A stretch of 64,000 nucleotides of DNA, taken from positions 682,001-746,000 of the forward strand of contig CBDCRZ010000121.1 of NCBI GenBank assembly GCA_965221135.1. The letters run 5' to 3'. The notes under the pieces were generated by a model. That model was not told the origin of the DNA. It worked only from the letters and a program-made list of their open reading frames with translations, and did not search any database. Position numbers and translations under genes: made by a program. The stretch is from Sansalvadorimonas sp965221135. Lineage in GTDB: Bacteria > Pseudomonadota > Gammaproteobacteria > Pseudomonadales > Endozoicomonadaceae. Of this stretch, positions 1-9,358 are shown one piece after another. The stretch's first letter is position 1, and the number at the start of each line of letters is the position of its first letter.

Positions 1-352
1 CCCATGACGGGGGAGCGGTTTTGCCGGGAGTTGCGGAGCAGACAGAGCCCCTGGCGCTGACATTCAGAGCATCCCCGACCTGTTTCGGGATTCTGACCCT
101 GGCAGGTTTGTCAACGCCCTGACAAACCAGAGCGTGTTCTGGACCGGCTACACAGAATGTATCGCCCATAGGTTGAACAGCGGAGGAGATTGTATGGATA
201 CGACCTGTTGAGAGGATATCGGTCACCTCTTCGCTGACGGGTAACACAAGAGTGCAGTGACCTTTTGTTTTCAAACCTGTACCAAAAACAAGAGCAGGGG
301 CAATGGCCAGAGCCAGCCAAAGAACTCTGAATACTATTAACGGCTCTAGCAC
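1..352 (-). CDS. Array A gene A1, secreted zinc-finger repeat protein (partial, N-terminus only)
   Basis: Only the first ~117 residues lie in the window; the gene runs off the left edge. A GTG start at 350-352 opens a signal peptide (hydrophobic VLWLALAIAPALVFG) followed by the N-terminal domain shared by every array A gene, with its spaced cysteines (GHC, DTFC, LVCQG, GSVC). It reads without a stop to the edge. The upstream reading frame stays open to an ATG at 496, but that extension is broken by indels in several paralogues, so GTG is preferred. The finger array is outside the window. Confidence 0.8.
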   Translation of the reverse strand, partial: MLEPLIVFRVLWLALAIAPALVFGTGLKTKGHCTLVLPVSEEVTDILSTGRIHTISSAVQPMGDTFCVAGPEHALVCQGVDKPARVRIPKQVGDALNVSARGSVCSATPGKTAPPSW

Positions 353-553
353 GCCAATTTCTCTGATTCCATTCGGATTCCACAGGCTAGCAGATGAACG
401 GAAAAGGGTATTGTTCCCATCAGGCGGTTTTATAGGCGTTGAAGATTCCAGAAAAGCATGATGATAGAAAGTATATCGAGATATGAGAGGGGCCATGGCA
501 CTGAGTGAGGCTCAACCGGGCAGCAGTGATATCAACTATTAGCGCCTGCTTTT
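353..553 (-). repeat. Array A intergenic spacer (representative copy)
   Basis: Every pair of array A genes is separated by a conserved spacer of 185-202 bp. Other copies are at 2384-2584, 4415-4615, 7031-7231, 9158-9358, 10997-11197, 12734-12932, 14475-14671, 16310-16509, 18340-18540, 20203-20402, 22041-22227, 23770-23964, 25603-25804, 27341-27525, 29083-29283, 30923-31118, 32469-32654, 34404-34604, 36531-36715, 38183-38382, 39637-39836, 41382-41581 and 43028-43228. Indels in G-runs (near 4550, 11130, 25735, 43165) shift any frame through it, which argues that most of it is untranslated. I see no intrinsic terminator, so read-through transcription of the array is possible. Confidence 0.8.
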
Positions 554-2383
554 CTATTTGCTGCGTTTACTCTTGCAGAGGGTGTTACTGCTGACGCGGC
601 GGTGATATTTAAGCTGGCTGGGCGTATCGAAGTGCTGGCCACAGTCACAGGTGGTGTTCCGCGTGCCCTTGCAGAGGCTGTCGCTGCTGCCCCGACGGTG
701 GGAATCAAGCAGGTTCTTCGTCGTGAAATTCTGACCACAGTTGCAGGTGGTGTTCCACTTGCCCTTGCAGAGGCTGTCGCTGCTGCCCTGACGGTGGGAA
801 GTAAGCAGGCTGGCCGTATCGAAGTGCTGGCCACAGTCACAGGTGGTGTTCAGCTTGCCCCTGCAGAGGCTGTCGCTGCTGCCCTGGCGGTGGGAATAAA
901 GCAGGCTGGCCGTATCGAAGTGCTGGCCGCAGCCGCAGGTGGTGTTCCGCTTGCCCTTACAGAGGCTGTCGCTGCTGCCCTGGCGGTGGGAATAAAGCAT
1001 GCTGGCCGTATCGAAGTGCTGGCCACAGCCGCAGGTGGTGTTCCGCTTGCCCTTACAGAGGCTGTCGCTGCTGCCCTGACGGTGGGAATTAAGCAGGCTG
1101 ACCGTATCGAAGTGCTGGCCACAGTCACAGGTGGTGTTCAGCTTGCCCTTGCAGAGGCTGTCGCTGCTGCTCTGACGGTGGGATTTAAGCAGACTGACCG
1201 TATCGAAGTGCTGGCCACAGTCACAGGTGGTGTTCCACTTCCCCTTGCAGAGGCTGTCGCTGCTGCACCGGCGGTGGGAATTAAGTAATCTGACCGTATC
1301 GAAGCACTGGCCACAGCCACAGATGGTGTTCCGCTTGCCCTTGCAGAGGCTGTCGCTGCTGCTCCGGCGGTGGGACTGAAGCCGACTAATCGTGTCGAAG
1401 TACTGGCCACAGCCGCAGGTGGTGTTCCACTTCCCCTTGCAGAGGCTGTCGCTGCTGCCCTGACGGTGGCAATTAAGCAGGCTGGCCGTATCGAAGTACT
1501 GGCCACAGTCACAGGTGGTGTTCTGCTTGCCCTTGCAGAGGCTGTCACTTCTGCCCCGGCGGTGGGAATTAAGCAGGTTGACCGTATCGAAGTGCTGGCC
1601 ACAGTCACAGGTGGTGTTCAGCTTGCCCTTGCAGAGGCTGTCGCTGCTGCACCGGCGGTGGGAATTAAGTAATCTGACCGTATCGAAGCACTGGCCACAG
1701 CCACAGGTGGTGTTCCGCTTGCCCTTGCAGAGGCTGTCGCTGCTGCCCCGGCGGTGGGAATTAAGCAGGCTCATCGTCGCGAAATTCTGACCACGGCCGC
1801 AAGTGGTGTTTCCTTGCCCACCGGGTGTTGAGACAGATGCTATTTCAATCCCCCCTATCGGGCTATCGAAACCCTGGTCATCAGCCTCTGTTAACGGGGT
1901 GCCAGATTCAGATGGCTCTTTTTTAACAATGCTCCGACAGTGAATTTCCCAGGCTCTGATATCAGGGTTGTCAGGTAACATCAGCTCCTCCAGGCCGATA
2001 ATTGATTCGCCTGTGACCATCACATCATCTTCCCATGACGGAGGAGCGGTTTTGCCGGGAGTTGCGGAGCAGACAGAGCCTTTGGCGCTGACATTCAGAA
2101 CATCCCCGACCTGTCTCGGGATCCTGACTCTGGCAGGCTTGTTAACGCCCTGACAGACCAGAGCGTGTTCTGGACCGGCTACACATAATGTATCGCCCAT
2201 AGGTAGAACAGCGGGGGAGGCTGTATGGATACGACCTGTTGAGAGGATATCGGTCACCTCTTCGCTGACGGGTAACACAAGAGTGCAGTGACCTTTTGTT
2301 TTCAAACCTGTCCCAAAAACAAGAGCAGGGGCAATGGCCAGAGCCAGCCAAAGAACTCTGGATGTCATCAACGGCTGTAACAC
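554..2383 (-). CDS. Array A gene A2, secreted CxC-H-C finger repeat protein, 13 fingers
   Basis: 609 aa from a GTG start. Family layout: residues 1-24 signal peptide; ~25-130 N-terminal domain with four to five Cys; ~150-190 acidic Ser/Thr-rich linker containing VKKEPSES and DDQGFDSPIG; then 32-residue units C-x1-C-x3-F-x5-L-x2-H-x8-C to a basic end (CKSKRSK). The F-x5-L-x2-H core matches the second strand and helix of a C2H2 finger, but the Cys pair is one residue closer than usual and the last ligand is Cys eight residues after His. Finger 1 has Arg for the second Cys (CGRG). Zinc binding is inferred; disulfide-bonded secreted repeats are the alternative. A5 is its closest relative. Confidence 0.85.
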   Translation of the reverse strand: MLQPLMTSRVLWLALAIAPALVFGTGLKTKGHCTLVLPVSEEVTDILSTGRIHTASPAVLPMGDTLCVAGPEHALVCQGVNKPARVRIPRQVGDVLNVSAKGSVCSATPGKTAPPSWEDDVMVTGESIIGLEELMLPDNPDIRAWEIHCRSIVKKEPSESGTPLTEADDQGFDSPIGGIEIASVSTPGGQGNTTCGRGQNFATMSLLNSHRRGSSDSLCKGKRNTTCGCGQCFDTVRLLNSHRRCSSDSLCKGKLNTTCDCGQHFDTVNLLNSHRRGRSDSLCKGKQNTTCDCGQYFDTASLLNCHRQGSSDSLCKGKWNTTCGCGQYFDTISRLQSHRRSSSDSLCKGKRNTICGCGQCFDTVRLLNSHRRCSSDSLCKGKWNTTCDCGQHFDTVSLLKSHRQSSSDSLCKGKLNTTCDCGQHFDTVSLLNSHRQGSSDSLCKGKRNTTCGCGQHFDTASMLYSHRQGSSDSLCKGKRNTTCGCGQHFDTASLLYSHRQGSSDSLCRGKLNTTCDCGQHFDTASLLTSHRQGSSDSLCKGKWNTTCNCGQNFTTKNLLDSHRRGSSDSLCKGTRNTTCDCGQHFDTPSQLKYHRRVSSNTLCKSKRSK

Positions 2384-2542
2384 GCCAATTTCTCTGATTC
2401 CATTCGGATTCCACAGGCTAGCAGATGAACGGAAAATATCATTGTTCCCATCAGGCGGTTTTATAGGCGTTGAAGATTCCAGAGAAGCATGATTACAAAA
2501 AGCGTATCGAGATATGTGAGGGGCCATGGTGCTGAGTGAGGC

Positions 2543-2566
2543 TCAACCGGGCAGCAGTGATATCAA
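2543..2566 (-). CDS. Conserved 8-codon leader in array A spacer (representative)
   Basis: Directly after the stop codon of A3 lies AAAAGGAGG, the strongest Shine-Dalgarno seen in the array, nine bases before a TTG codon. From there the frame reads M-I-S-L-L-P-G and stops. The same arrangement recurs in most spacers; some copies have AAAAGCAGG instead. It could be a re-initiation leader for the GTG start about 160 bases downstream, or the relic of an older N-terminus. Translation is not proven. Confidence 0.4.
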   Translation of the reverse strand: MISLLPG

Positions 2567-2584
2567 CTATTAGCGCCTCCTTTT

Positions 2585-4414
2585 CTATTTGCTGCGCTTA
2601 CCCTTGCAGAGGCTGTCGCTGCTGCAGCGGCGGTGGGAACTAAACAGTCTGACCGTATCGAAGTGCCGGCCACAGTCACAGGTGGTGTTCCGCTTGCCCT
2701 TGCAGAGGCTGTCGCTGCTGCCCTGACGGTGGGAATTAAGCAGGCTGACCGTATCGAAGTGCTGGCCACAGTCACAGGTGGTGTTCCGCTTGCCCTTGCA
2801 GAGGCTGTCACTGCTGCACCGGCGGTGGGAAATAAGCAGGCTGGCCGTATTGAAGTGCTGGCCACAGTCACAGGTGGTTTTCCGCTTGCCCTTGCAGAGG
2901 CTGCCGCTGCTGCTCTGACGGTGGGTATAAAGCAGGCTGGCCGTATCGAAGTGCCGGCCACAGTTACAGGTAGTGTTCAACTTGCCCTTGCAGAGGCTGT
3001 CGCTGCTGCTCTGACGGTGGGTATAAAGCAGGCTGGACGTATCGAAGTGCTGGCCACAGCCACAGGTGGTGCTCCGCTTGCCCTTGCAGAGGCTGTCGCT
3101 GCTGCCCCAGCGGTGGGATTCAAGCAATCTGACCGTATCGAAACTCTGACCACAGCCACAGGTGGTGTTCCGCTTGCCCTTGCAGAGGCTGTCGCTGCTG
3201 CCCCGCCGGTGGGAATTAAGCAGACTCAACGTATCGAAGTGCTGGCCACAGCCACAGGTGGTGTTCAGCCTGCCCTTGCAGAGGCTGTCGCTGCTGCTCT
3301 GACGGTGGGAATAAAACAGGCTGGCCGTACCGAAGTGCTGGCCACAGTCACAGGTGGTGTTCCGCTTGCCCTTACAGAGGCTGTCGCTGCTGACCCGGCG
3401 GTGGGAATTAAGCCGCCTGACCGTATCGAAGTGCTGGCCACAGTCACAGGTGGTGTTCCACTTGCCATTGCAGAGGCTGTCGCTGCTGCCCCGGCGGTGA
3501 GATTGAAGCAGACTGACCGTATCGAAGTGCTGGCCACAGCCACAGGTGGTGTTCCGCTTGCCCTTGCAGAGGCTGTCGCTGCTGCTCTGACGGTGGGAAT
3601 TAAGCAGGCTGAGCGTATCGAAGTGCTGGCCACAGTCACAGGTGGTGTTCCGCTTGCCCTTGCAGAGGCTGTCACTGCTGCCCTTGCGGTGGGAATTAAG
3701 CAGGCTCATCGTCGCGAAATTCTGACCACAGCCGCAGGTGGTGTTCCGCCTGCCCTTGCAGTGGCTGTCGCTGCTGCCCCGGCGGTGGGAATTAAGCAGG
3801 CTCATCGTCGCGAAATTCTGACCACGGCCGCAGGTGGTGTTTGGTTGCCCCCCGGGTGTTGATACAGATGCTATTTCAATGTCCCCTATCGGGCTATCGT
3901 AACCCTGGTCATCAGCCTCTGTTGACGAGGTGTCAGATTCAGATGGCTCTTTTTTAACAATGCTCCGACAGTGAATTTCCCAGGCTCTGATATCAGGGTT
4001 GTCAGGTAGCATCAGCTCCTCCAGGCCGAGAACTGATTCGCCTGTGACTATCACATCATCGTCCCATGACGGGGGAGCGGTTTTGTCGGACGTTGCGAAG
4101 CAGACAGAGCCTTTGACCCTGACATTCAGAGCATCGCCGACCTGTCCTGGGATCCTGACTCTGGCAGGTTTGTCAACGCCCTGACAGACCAGATCGTGTT
4201 CTGGACCAGCTACACAGAATGTATCGCCCATAGGTTGAACAGCGGGGGAGGTTGTATGGATACGACCTGTTGAGAGGATATCGGTCACCCCCTCGCTGCC
4301 GGGTAACACAAGAGTGCAGTGACCTTTTGTTTTCAAACCTGTACCAAAAACAAGAGATGGGGCTACAGCCAGGGCCAGCCAAAGAACTCTGAATGCTATT
4401 AACGGCTTTAGCAC
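2585..4414 (-). CDS. Array A gene A3, secreted CxC-H-C finger repeat protein, 13 fingers
   Basis: 609 aa. Signal peptide MLKPLIAFRVLWLALAVAPS. Finger 1 lacks the second Cys (CGRG). It ends in CKGKRSK instead of the commoner CKSKRSK because the final unit keeps the internal-type linker. Its last several fingers (HFNTASLLISH, HFDTVSLLNSH, then an HFDTVRLF type) recur nearly unchanged at the end of A6, whereas its first fingers differ, so A3 and A6 share a 3' block. Confidence 0.85.
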   Translation of the reverse strand: MLKPLIAFRVLWLALAVAPSLVFGTGLKTKGHCTLVLPGSEGVTDILSTGRIHTTSPAVQPMGDTFCVAGPEHDLVCQGVDKPARVRIPGQVGDALNVRVKGSVCFATSDKTAPPSWDDDVIVTGESVLGLEELMLPDNPDIRAWEIHCRSIVKKEPSESDTSSTEADDQGYDSPIGDIEIASVSTPGGQPNTTCGRGQNFATMSLLNSHRRGSSDSHCKGRRNTTCGCGQNFATMSLLNSHRKGSSDSLCKGKRNTTCDCGQHFDTLSLLNSHRQSSSDSLCKGKRNTTCGCGQHFDTVSLLQSHRRGSSDSLCNGKWNTTCDCGQHFDTVRRLNSHRRVSSDSLCKGKRNTTCDCGQHFGTASLFYSHRQSSSDSLCKGRLNTTCGCGQHFDTLSLLNSHRRGSSDSLCKGKRNTTCGCGQSFDTVRLLESHRWGSSDSLCKGKRSTTCGCGQHFDTSSLLYTHRQSSSDSLCKGKLNTTCNCGRHFDTASLLYTHRQSSSGSLCKGKRKTTCDCGQHFNTASLLISHRRCSSDSLCKGKRNTTCDCGQHFDTVSLLNSHRQGSSDSLCKGKRNTTCDCGRHFDTVRLFSSHRRCSSDSLCKGKRSK

Positions 4415-4615
4415 ACCAATTTCTCTGATTCCATTCGGATTCCACAGGCTAGCAGATGATCGGAAAAGGGGTTGTTCCCATCAGCCGGTTTTATAGGCGT
4501 TGAAGATTCCAGAGAAGCATGATGACAAAAAGCGTATCGAGACATGAGGGGGGGGCCTGGCGCTGAGTGAGGCTCAACCGGGCAGCAGTGATATCAACTA
4601 TTAGCGCCTCCTTTT

Positions 4616-7030
4616 CTATTTGCTGCGCTTACTCTTGCAGAGGGTGTTGCTGCTGAAGCGGCGGTGGAATTTAAGCTGCCTGACCGTATTAAAGCTCTCA
4701 CCACAGCCGCATGTGGTGTTCAATTTCCCCTTGCAGACGCTATCGCTGCTGCCCTCGCGGTGGGAACAAAGCAGGCTGGGCGTGTCGAAGCTCCGACCAC
4801 AACCGCGGGTGGTGTTCCGCTTGCCCATGCAGAGGCTGTCGCTGCTGCCCCGGCGGTGGGAACTAAGCAGGCTGGCCGTATCGAAGTGCTGGCCACAGTC
4901 ACAGGTGGTGTTCCGCTTGCCCTTGCAGAGGCTGTCGCTGCTGCTCTGACGGTGGGATTCAAGCAATCTGACCGTATCGAAGCACTGGCCACAGTCACAG
5001 GTGGTGTTCCGCTTGCCCTTGCAGAGGTTGTCGCTGCTGCCCCGGCGGTGGGAATGAAGCAGGTTCATCGTCGCGAAATTCTGACCACAATCGCATGTGG
5101 TGTTCCGCTTGCCCTTGCAGAGGCTGTCGCTGCTGCTCCGGCGGTGGGATTCAAGCAAGCTGACCGTATCGAAGTGCTGGCCACAGTCACAGGTGGTGCT
5201 CCGCTTGCCCTTGCAGAGGCTGTCGCTGCTGCCCCGCCGGTGGGATTCAAGCAATCTGGCCGTATCGAAGTGCTGACCACAGTCACAGGTGGTGCTCCGC
5301 TTGCCCTTGCAGAGGGGGGCGCTGCTGCCCCGGCGGTGGGAATTAAGCCGGCTGGCCGTATCGAAGTGCCGGCCACAGTCACAGGTGGTGTTCCACTTGC
5401 CCTTGCAGAGGCTGTCGCCGCTGGCCCTGCGGTGGGATTCAAGCAATCTGGCCGTATCGAAGTGCTGGCCACAGTCACACGCGGTGTTCTGCTTGCCCTT
5501 GCAGAGGCTGTCGCTGCTGCCCCGGCGGTGGGTTTCAAGCAATCTGGCCGTATCGAAGTGCTGGCCACAGCCACAGGTGGTGTTCCACCTGCCCTTGCAG
5601 AGGCTGTCGCTGAGGCCCTGACGGTGGGTATTAAGCAGGCTGACCGTATCGAAGTGCTGGCCACAGTCACAGGTGGTGTTCCGCTTGCCCTTACAGAGGG
5701 TGTCGCTGCTGCCCTGACGGTGGGAATTAAGCAGGCTGACCGTATCGAAGTGCTGGCCACAGTCGCAGATCGTCTTCTTCTTCTTGCCCTTACAGTGGCT
5801 GTCGCTGCTGCTCTGACGGTGGGAATTAAGCAGGCTGACTGTATCGAAGTGCTGGCCACAGTCACAGGTGGTGTTCCGCTTACCCTTGCAGAGGCTGTCG
5901 CTGCTGCCCTTGCGGTGGGAATTAAGCCGACTGGCCGTATCGAAGTGCTGGCCACAGTCACAGGTGGTGTTCCGCTTGCCCTTGCAGAGGCTGTCGCTGC
6001 TGCCCTGGCGGTGGGAATTAAGCAGGCTCATCGTCGCGAAATTCTGACCACAGCCGCAGATGGTGTTCCGCTTACCCTTACAGAGGCTGTCGCTGCTGCC
6101 CTGACGGTGGGACCAAAGCCGCCTGACCGTGTCGAAGTGCTGGCCACAGTAACAGGTGGTGTTCCACTTGCCCTTGCAGAGGCTGTCGCTGCTGCCCTGG
6201 CGGTGGGAATTAAGCAGGCTCATCGTCGCGAAATTCTGACCACAGCCGCAGATGGTGTTCCGCTTACCCTTACAGAGGCTGTCGCTGCTGCCCTGACGGT
6301 GGGACCAAAGCCGCCTGACCGTGTCGAAGTGCTGGCCACAGTAACAGGTGGTGTTCCACTTGCCCTTGCAGAGGCTGTCGCTGCTGCCCTGGCGGTGGGA
6401 ATTAAGCAGGCTCATCGTCGCGAAATTCTGACCACAGCCGCAGATGGTGTTTCGTTGCCCCCTGGGTTTTGATACAGATGCTATTTCAATGTCCCCTATT
6501 GGGCTATCGTAACCCTGGTCATCAGCCTTTGTTGACGGGATGTCAGATTCAGATGGCTCTTTTTTAACAATGCTCCGACAGTGAATTTCCCAGGCCTTGA
6601 TATCAGGGTTGTCAGGTAACAACAGCTCCTCCAGACCGGTAACGGATTCGCCTGTGACTATCACATCATCGTCCCATGACGGGTGAGAGGATTTGCCGGG
6701 CGTTACGGAGCAGACAGAGCCCTTGGCGCTGACATTCAGTGCATCCCCGACCTGTTTCGGGATCCTGACTCTGGCAGGTTTGTCAACGCCCTGACAGACC
6801 AGAGCGTGTTCTGGACCGGCTACACAGAATGTATCGCCCATAGGTTGAACAGCGGGGGAGGTTGTATGGATACGACCTGTTGAGAGGATATCGGTCACCT
6901 CTTCGCTGACGGGTAACACAAGAGTGCAGTGACCTTTTGTTTTCAAACCTGTACCAAAAACAAGAGCAGGGGCAATGGCCAGAGCCAGAGCCAGCCAAAG
7001 AACTCTGAATGCTATTAACGGCTCTAGCAC
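4616..7030 (-). CDS. Array A gene A4, secreted CxC-H-C finger repeat protein, 19 fingers (longest)
   Basis: 804 aa, the largest array A product. The first five fingers are an alternation of two types (NFATMSLLNSH and HFDTVRRLWSH) produced by a tandem 192-bp duplication at 6001-6384. The signal peptide carries a six-base duplication giving LALALAIAP. Finger 18 has Arg for the first Cys (TRGCG), and the linker after finger 7 has an extra Lys (GKKKKT). It ends with the SF/ESF finger pair found at the C-terminus of many paralogues. Confidence 0.85.
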   Translation of the reverse strand: MLEPLIAFRVLWLALALAIAPALVFGTGLKTKGHCTLVLPVSEEVTDILSTGRIHTTSPAVQPMGDTFCVAGPEHALVCQGVDKPARVRIPKQVGDALNVSAKGSVCSVTPGKSSHPSWDDDVIVTGESVTGLEELLLPDNPDIKAWEIHCRSIVKKEPSESDIPSTKADDQGYDSPIGDIEIASVSKPRGQRNTICGCGQNFATMSLLNSHRQGSSDSLCKGKWNTTCYCGQHFDTVRRLWSHRQGSSDSLCKGKRNTICGCGQNFATMSLLNSHRQGSSDSLCKGKWNTTCYCGQHFDTVRRLWSHRQGSSDSLCKGKRNTICGCGQNFATMSLLNSHRQGSSDSLCKGKRNTTCDCGQHFDTASRLNSHRKGSSDSLCKGKRNTTCDCGQHFDTVSLLNSHRQSSSDSHCKGKKKKTICDCGQHFDTVSLLNSHRQGSSDTLCKGKRNTTCDCGQHFDTVSLLNTHRQGLSDSLCKGRWNTTCGCGQHFDTARLLETHRRGSSDSLCKGKQNTACDCGQHFDTARLLESHRRASGDSLCKGKWNTTCDCGRHFDTASRLNSHRRGSSAPLCKGKRSTTCDCGQHFDTARLLESHRRGSSDSLCKGKRSTTCDCGQHFDTVSLLESHRRSSSDSLCKGKRNTTCDCGQNFATMNLLHSHRRGSSDNLCKGKRNTTCDCGQCFDTVRLLESHRQSSSDSLCKGKRNTTCDCGQHFDTASLLSSHRRGSSDSLCMGKRNTTRGCGRSFDTPSLLCSHREGSSDSVCKGKLNTTCGCGESFNTVRQLKFHRRFSSNTLCKSKRSK
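6001..6384 (-). repeat. Tandem 192-bp duplication (two-finger dimer) inside A4
   Basis: The sequence 6001-6192 recurs at 6193-6384 with no difference that I can see, and a third partial copy follows to about 6450. Each 192-bp unit encodes two fingers. Ordinary neighbouring 96-bp units in the array differ at many positions, so this is a very recent duplication, either by unequal exchange or by replication slippage in the unit of two fingers. Confidence 0.85.
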
Positions 7031-7231
7031 GCCAATTTCTCTGATTCCATTCGGATTCCACAGGCTAGCAGATGAACGGAAAAGGGTATTGTTCCCATCA
7101 GGCGGTTTTATAGGCGTTGAAGATTCCAGAAAAGCATGATGATAGAAAGTATATCGAGATATGAGAGGGGCCATGGCGCTGAGTGAGGCTCAACCGGGCA
7201 GCAGTGATATCAACTATTAGCGCCTGCTTTT

Positions 7232-9157
7232 CTATTTGCTGCGCTTACTCTTGCAGAGGGGGTTGCTGCTGAAGCGGCGGTGATAATTAAGCTGACTGAC
7301 CGTATCGAAGTGCTGGCCACAGTCACAGGTGGTGTTCCGCTTGCCCTTGCAGAGGCTGTCGCTGCTGCCCCGGCGGTGGGAAATAAGCAGGCTGGCCGTA
7401 TCGAAGTGCCGGCCACAGTCACAGGTAGTGTTCCGCGCGCCCTTGCAGAGGCTGTCGCTGCTGCCCTGGCGGTGGGAATAAAACAGGCTGGCCGTATCGA
7501 AGTGCTGGCCACAGTCACAGGTGGTGTTCAGCTTGCCCCTGCAGAGGCTGTCGCTGCTGCCCTGGCGGTGGGATTTTAGCAGGCTGGCCGTATCGAAGTG
7601 CTGGCCACAGCCGCAGGTGGTGTTCCGCTTGCCCTTACAGAGGCTGTCGCTGCTGCCCTGACGGTGGGAATTAAGCAGGCTGACCGTATCGAAGTGCTGG
7701 CCACAGTCACAGGTGGTGTTCAGCTTGCCCTTGCAGAGGCTGTCGCTGCTGCCCTGACGGTGGGAATTAAGCAGGCTGACCGTATCGAAGTGCTGGCCAC
7801 AGTCACAAGTGGTGTTCAGCTTGCCCTTGCAGAGGCTGTCGCTGCTGCACTCGCGGTGGGAATTAAGTAATCTGACCGTATCGAAGCACTGGCCACAGCC
7901 ACAGGTGGTGTTTTGCTTGCCCTTGCAGAGGCTGTCGCTGCTGCTCCGGCGGTGGGACTGAAGCCGATTAATCGTGTCGAAGTACTGGCCACAGCCGCAG
8001 GTGGTGTTCCACTTCCCCTTGCAGAGGCTGTCGCTGCTGCCCTGACGGTGGCAATTAAGCAGGCTGGCCGTATCGAAGTACTGGCCACAGTCACAGGTGG
8101 TGTTCCGCTTGCCCTTGCAGAGGCTGTCGCTGCTGCCCTGACGGTGGCAATTAAGCAGGCTGGCCGCATCGAAGTACTGGCCACAGTCACAGGTGGTGTT
8201 CCGCTTGCCCTTGCAGAGGCTGTCGCTGCTGCCCTGACGGTGGGAATTAAGCAGGTTGACCGTATCGAAGTGCTGGCCACAGTCACAGGTGGTGTTCCGC
8301 TTGCGCTTGCAGAGGCTGTCACTGCTGCCCCGGCGGTGGGAATTAAGCAGGTTGACCGTATCGAAGTGATGGCCACAGTCACAGGTGGTGTTCAGCTTGC
8401 CCTTGCAGAGGCTGTCGCTGCTGCCCTGGCGGTGGGAAGTAAGCAGGCTGAACGTATCGAAGTGCCGGCCACAGTAACAGGTGGTGTTCCGCTTGCCCTT
8501 GCAGAGGCTGTCGCTGCTGCCCTGGCGGTGGGAATTAAGCAGGCTCATCGTCGCGGAATTCTGACCACGGCCGCAAGTGGTGTTTCCTTGCCCACCGAGT
8601 GTTGAGACAGATGCTATTTCAATCCCCCCTATCGGGCTATCGAAACCCTGGTCATCAGCCTCTGTTGACGGGGTGTCAGATTCAGATGGCTCTTTTTTAA
8701 CAATGCTCCGGCAGTGAATTTCCCAGGCTCTGATATCAGGGTTGTCAGGTAGCATCAGCTCCTCCAGGCCGATAATTGATTCGCCTGTGACCATCACATC
8801 ATCTTCCCATGACGGGGGAGCGGTTTTGCCGGGAGTTGCGGAGCAGACAGAGCCTTTGGCGCTGACATTCAGAACATCACCGATCTGTCTCGGGATCCTG
8901 ACTCTGGCAGGCTTGTTAACGCCCTGACAGACCAGAGCGTGTTCTGGACCGGCTACACAGAATGTATCGCCCATAGGTTGAACAGCGTGGGAAGCTGTAT
9001 GGATACGACCTGTTGAGAGGATATCGGTCACCTCTTCGCTGACGGGTAACACAAGAGTGCAGTGACCTTTTGTTTTCAAACCTGTCCCAAAAACAAGAGC
9101 AGGGGCAATAGCCAGAGCCAGCCAAAGAACTCTGGATGTCATCAACGGCTGTAACAC
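7232..9157 (-). CDS. Array A gene A5, secreted CxC-H-C finger repeat protein, 14 fingers
   Basis: 641 aa. Very close to A2: both have the MLQPLMTSRVLW signal peptide, the NKPARVRIPRQ sequence in the N-terminal domain where most paralogues have DKPARVRIP, and the same atypical spacer (codons for NNDIF). Finger 1 is degraded twice, with Arg for the second Cys and Ser for the core Phe (GRGQNSATM). The finger order partly parallels A2, with one extra QYFDxASLLNCH unit. Confidence 0.85.
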   Translation of the reverse strand: MLQPLMTSRVLWLALAIAPALVFGTGLKTKGHCTLVLPVSEEVTDILSTGRIHTASHAVQPMGDTFCVAGPEHALVCQGVNKPARVRIPRQIGDVLNVSAKGSVCSATPGKTAPPSWEDDVMVTGESIIGLEELMLPDNPDIRAWEIHCRSIVKKEPSESDTPSTEADDQGFDSPIGGIEIASVSTLGGQGNTTCGRGQNSATMSLLNSHRQGSSDSLCKGKRNTTCYCGRHFDTFSLLTSHRQGSSDSLCKGKLNTTCDCGHHFDTVNLLNSHRRGSSDSLCKRKRNTTCDCGQHFDTVNLLNSHRQGSSDSLCKGKRNTTCDCGQYFDAASLLNCHRQGSSDSLCKGKRNTTCDCGQYFDTASLLNCHRQGSSDSLCKGKWNTTCGCGQYFDTINRLQSHRRSSSDSLCKGKQNTTCGCGQCFDTVRLLNSHRECSSDSLCKGKLNTTCDCGQHFDTVSLLNSHRQGSSDSLCKGKLNTTCDCGQHFDTVSLLNSHRQGSSDSLCKGKRNTTCGCGQHFDTASLLKSHRQGSSDSLCRGKLNTTCDCGQHFDTASLFYSHRQGSSDSLCKGARNTTCDCGRHFDTASLLISHRRGSSDSLCKGKRNTTCDCGQHFDTVSQLNYHRRFSSNPLCKSKRSK

Positions 9158-9358
9158 GCCAATTTCTCTGATTCCATTCGGATTCCACAGGCTAGCAGAT
9201 GAACGGAAAATATCATTGTTCCCATCAGGCGGTTTTATAGGCGTTGAAGATTCCAGAGAAGCATGATTACAAAAAGCGTATCGAGATATGTGAGGGGCCA
9301 TGGCGCTGAGCGAGGCTCAACCGGGCAGCAGTGATATCAACTATTAGCACCTCCTTTT

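Noticed and set aside
2384..2527. N-terminal extension of array A genes to ATG (MAPHISRY...)
   Set aside because: Open in A2, A4, A5, A16 and A19 but frameshifted by G-run and other indels in many paralogues; the signal peptide would be internal. GTG is the consistent start.
602..6472. Long plus-strand Ala/Val-rich repeat frames opposite array A (for example 602-1288, 2633-3862, 4664-6472)
   Set aside because: They are exact antisense shadows of the finger units, lack signal peptides, ribosome-binding sites and consistent starts, and their ends differ between paralogues.
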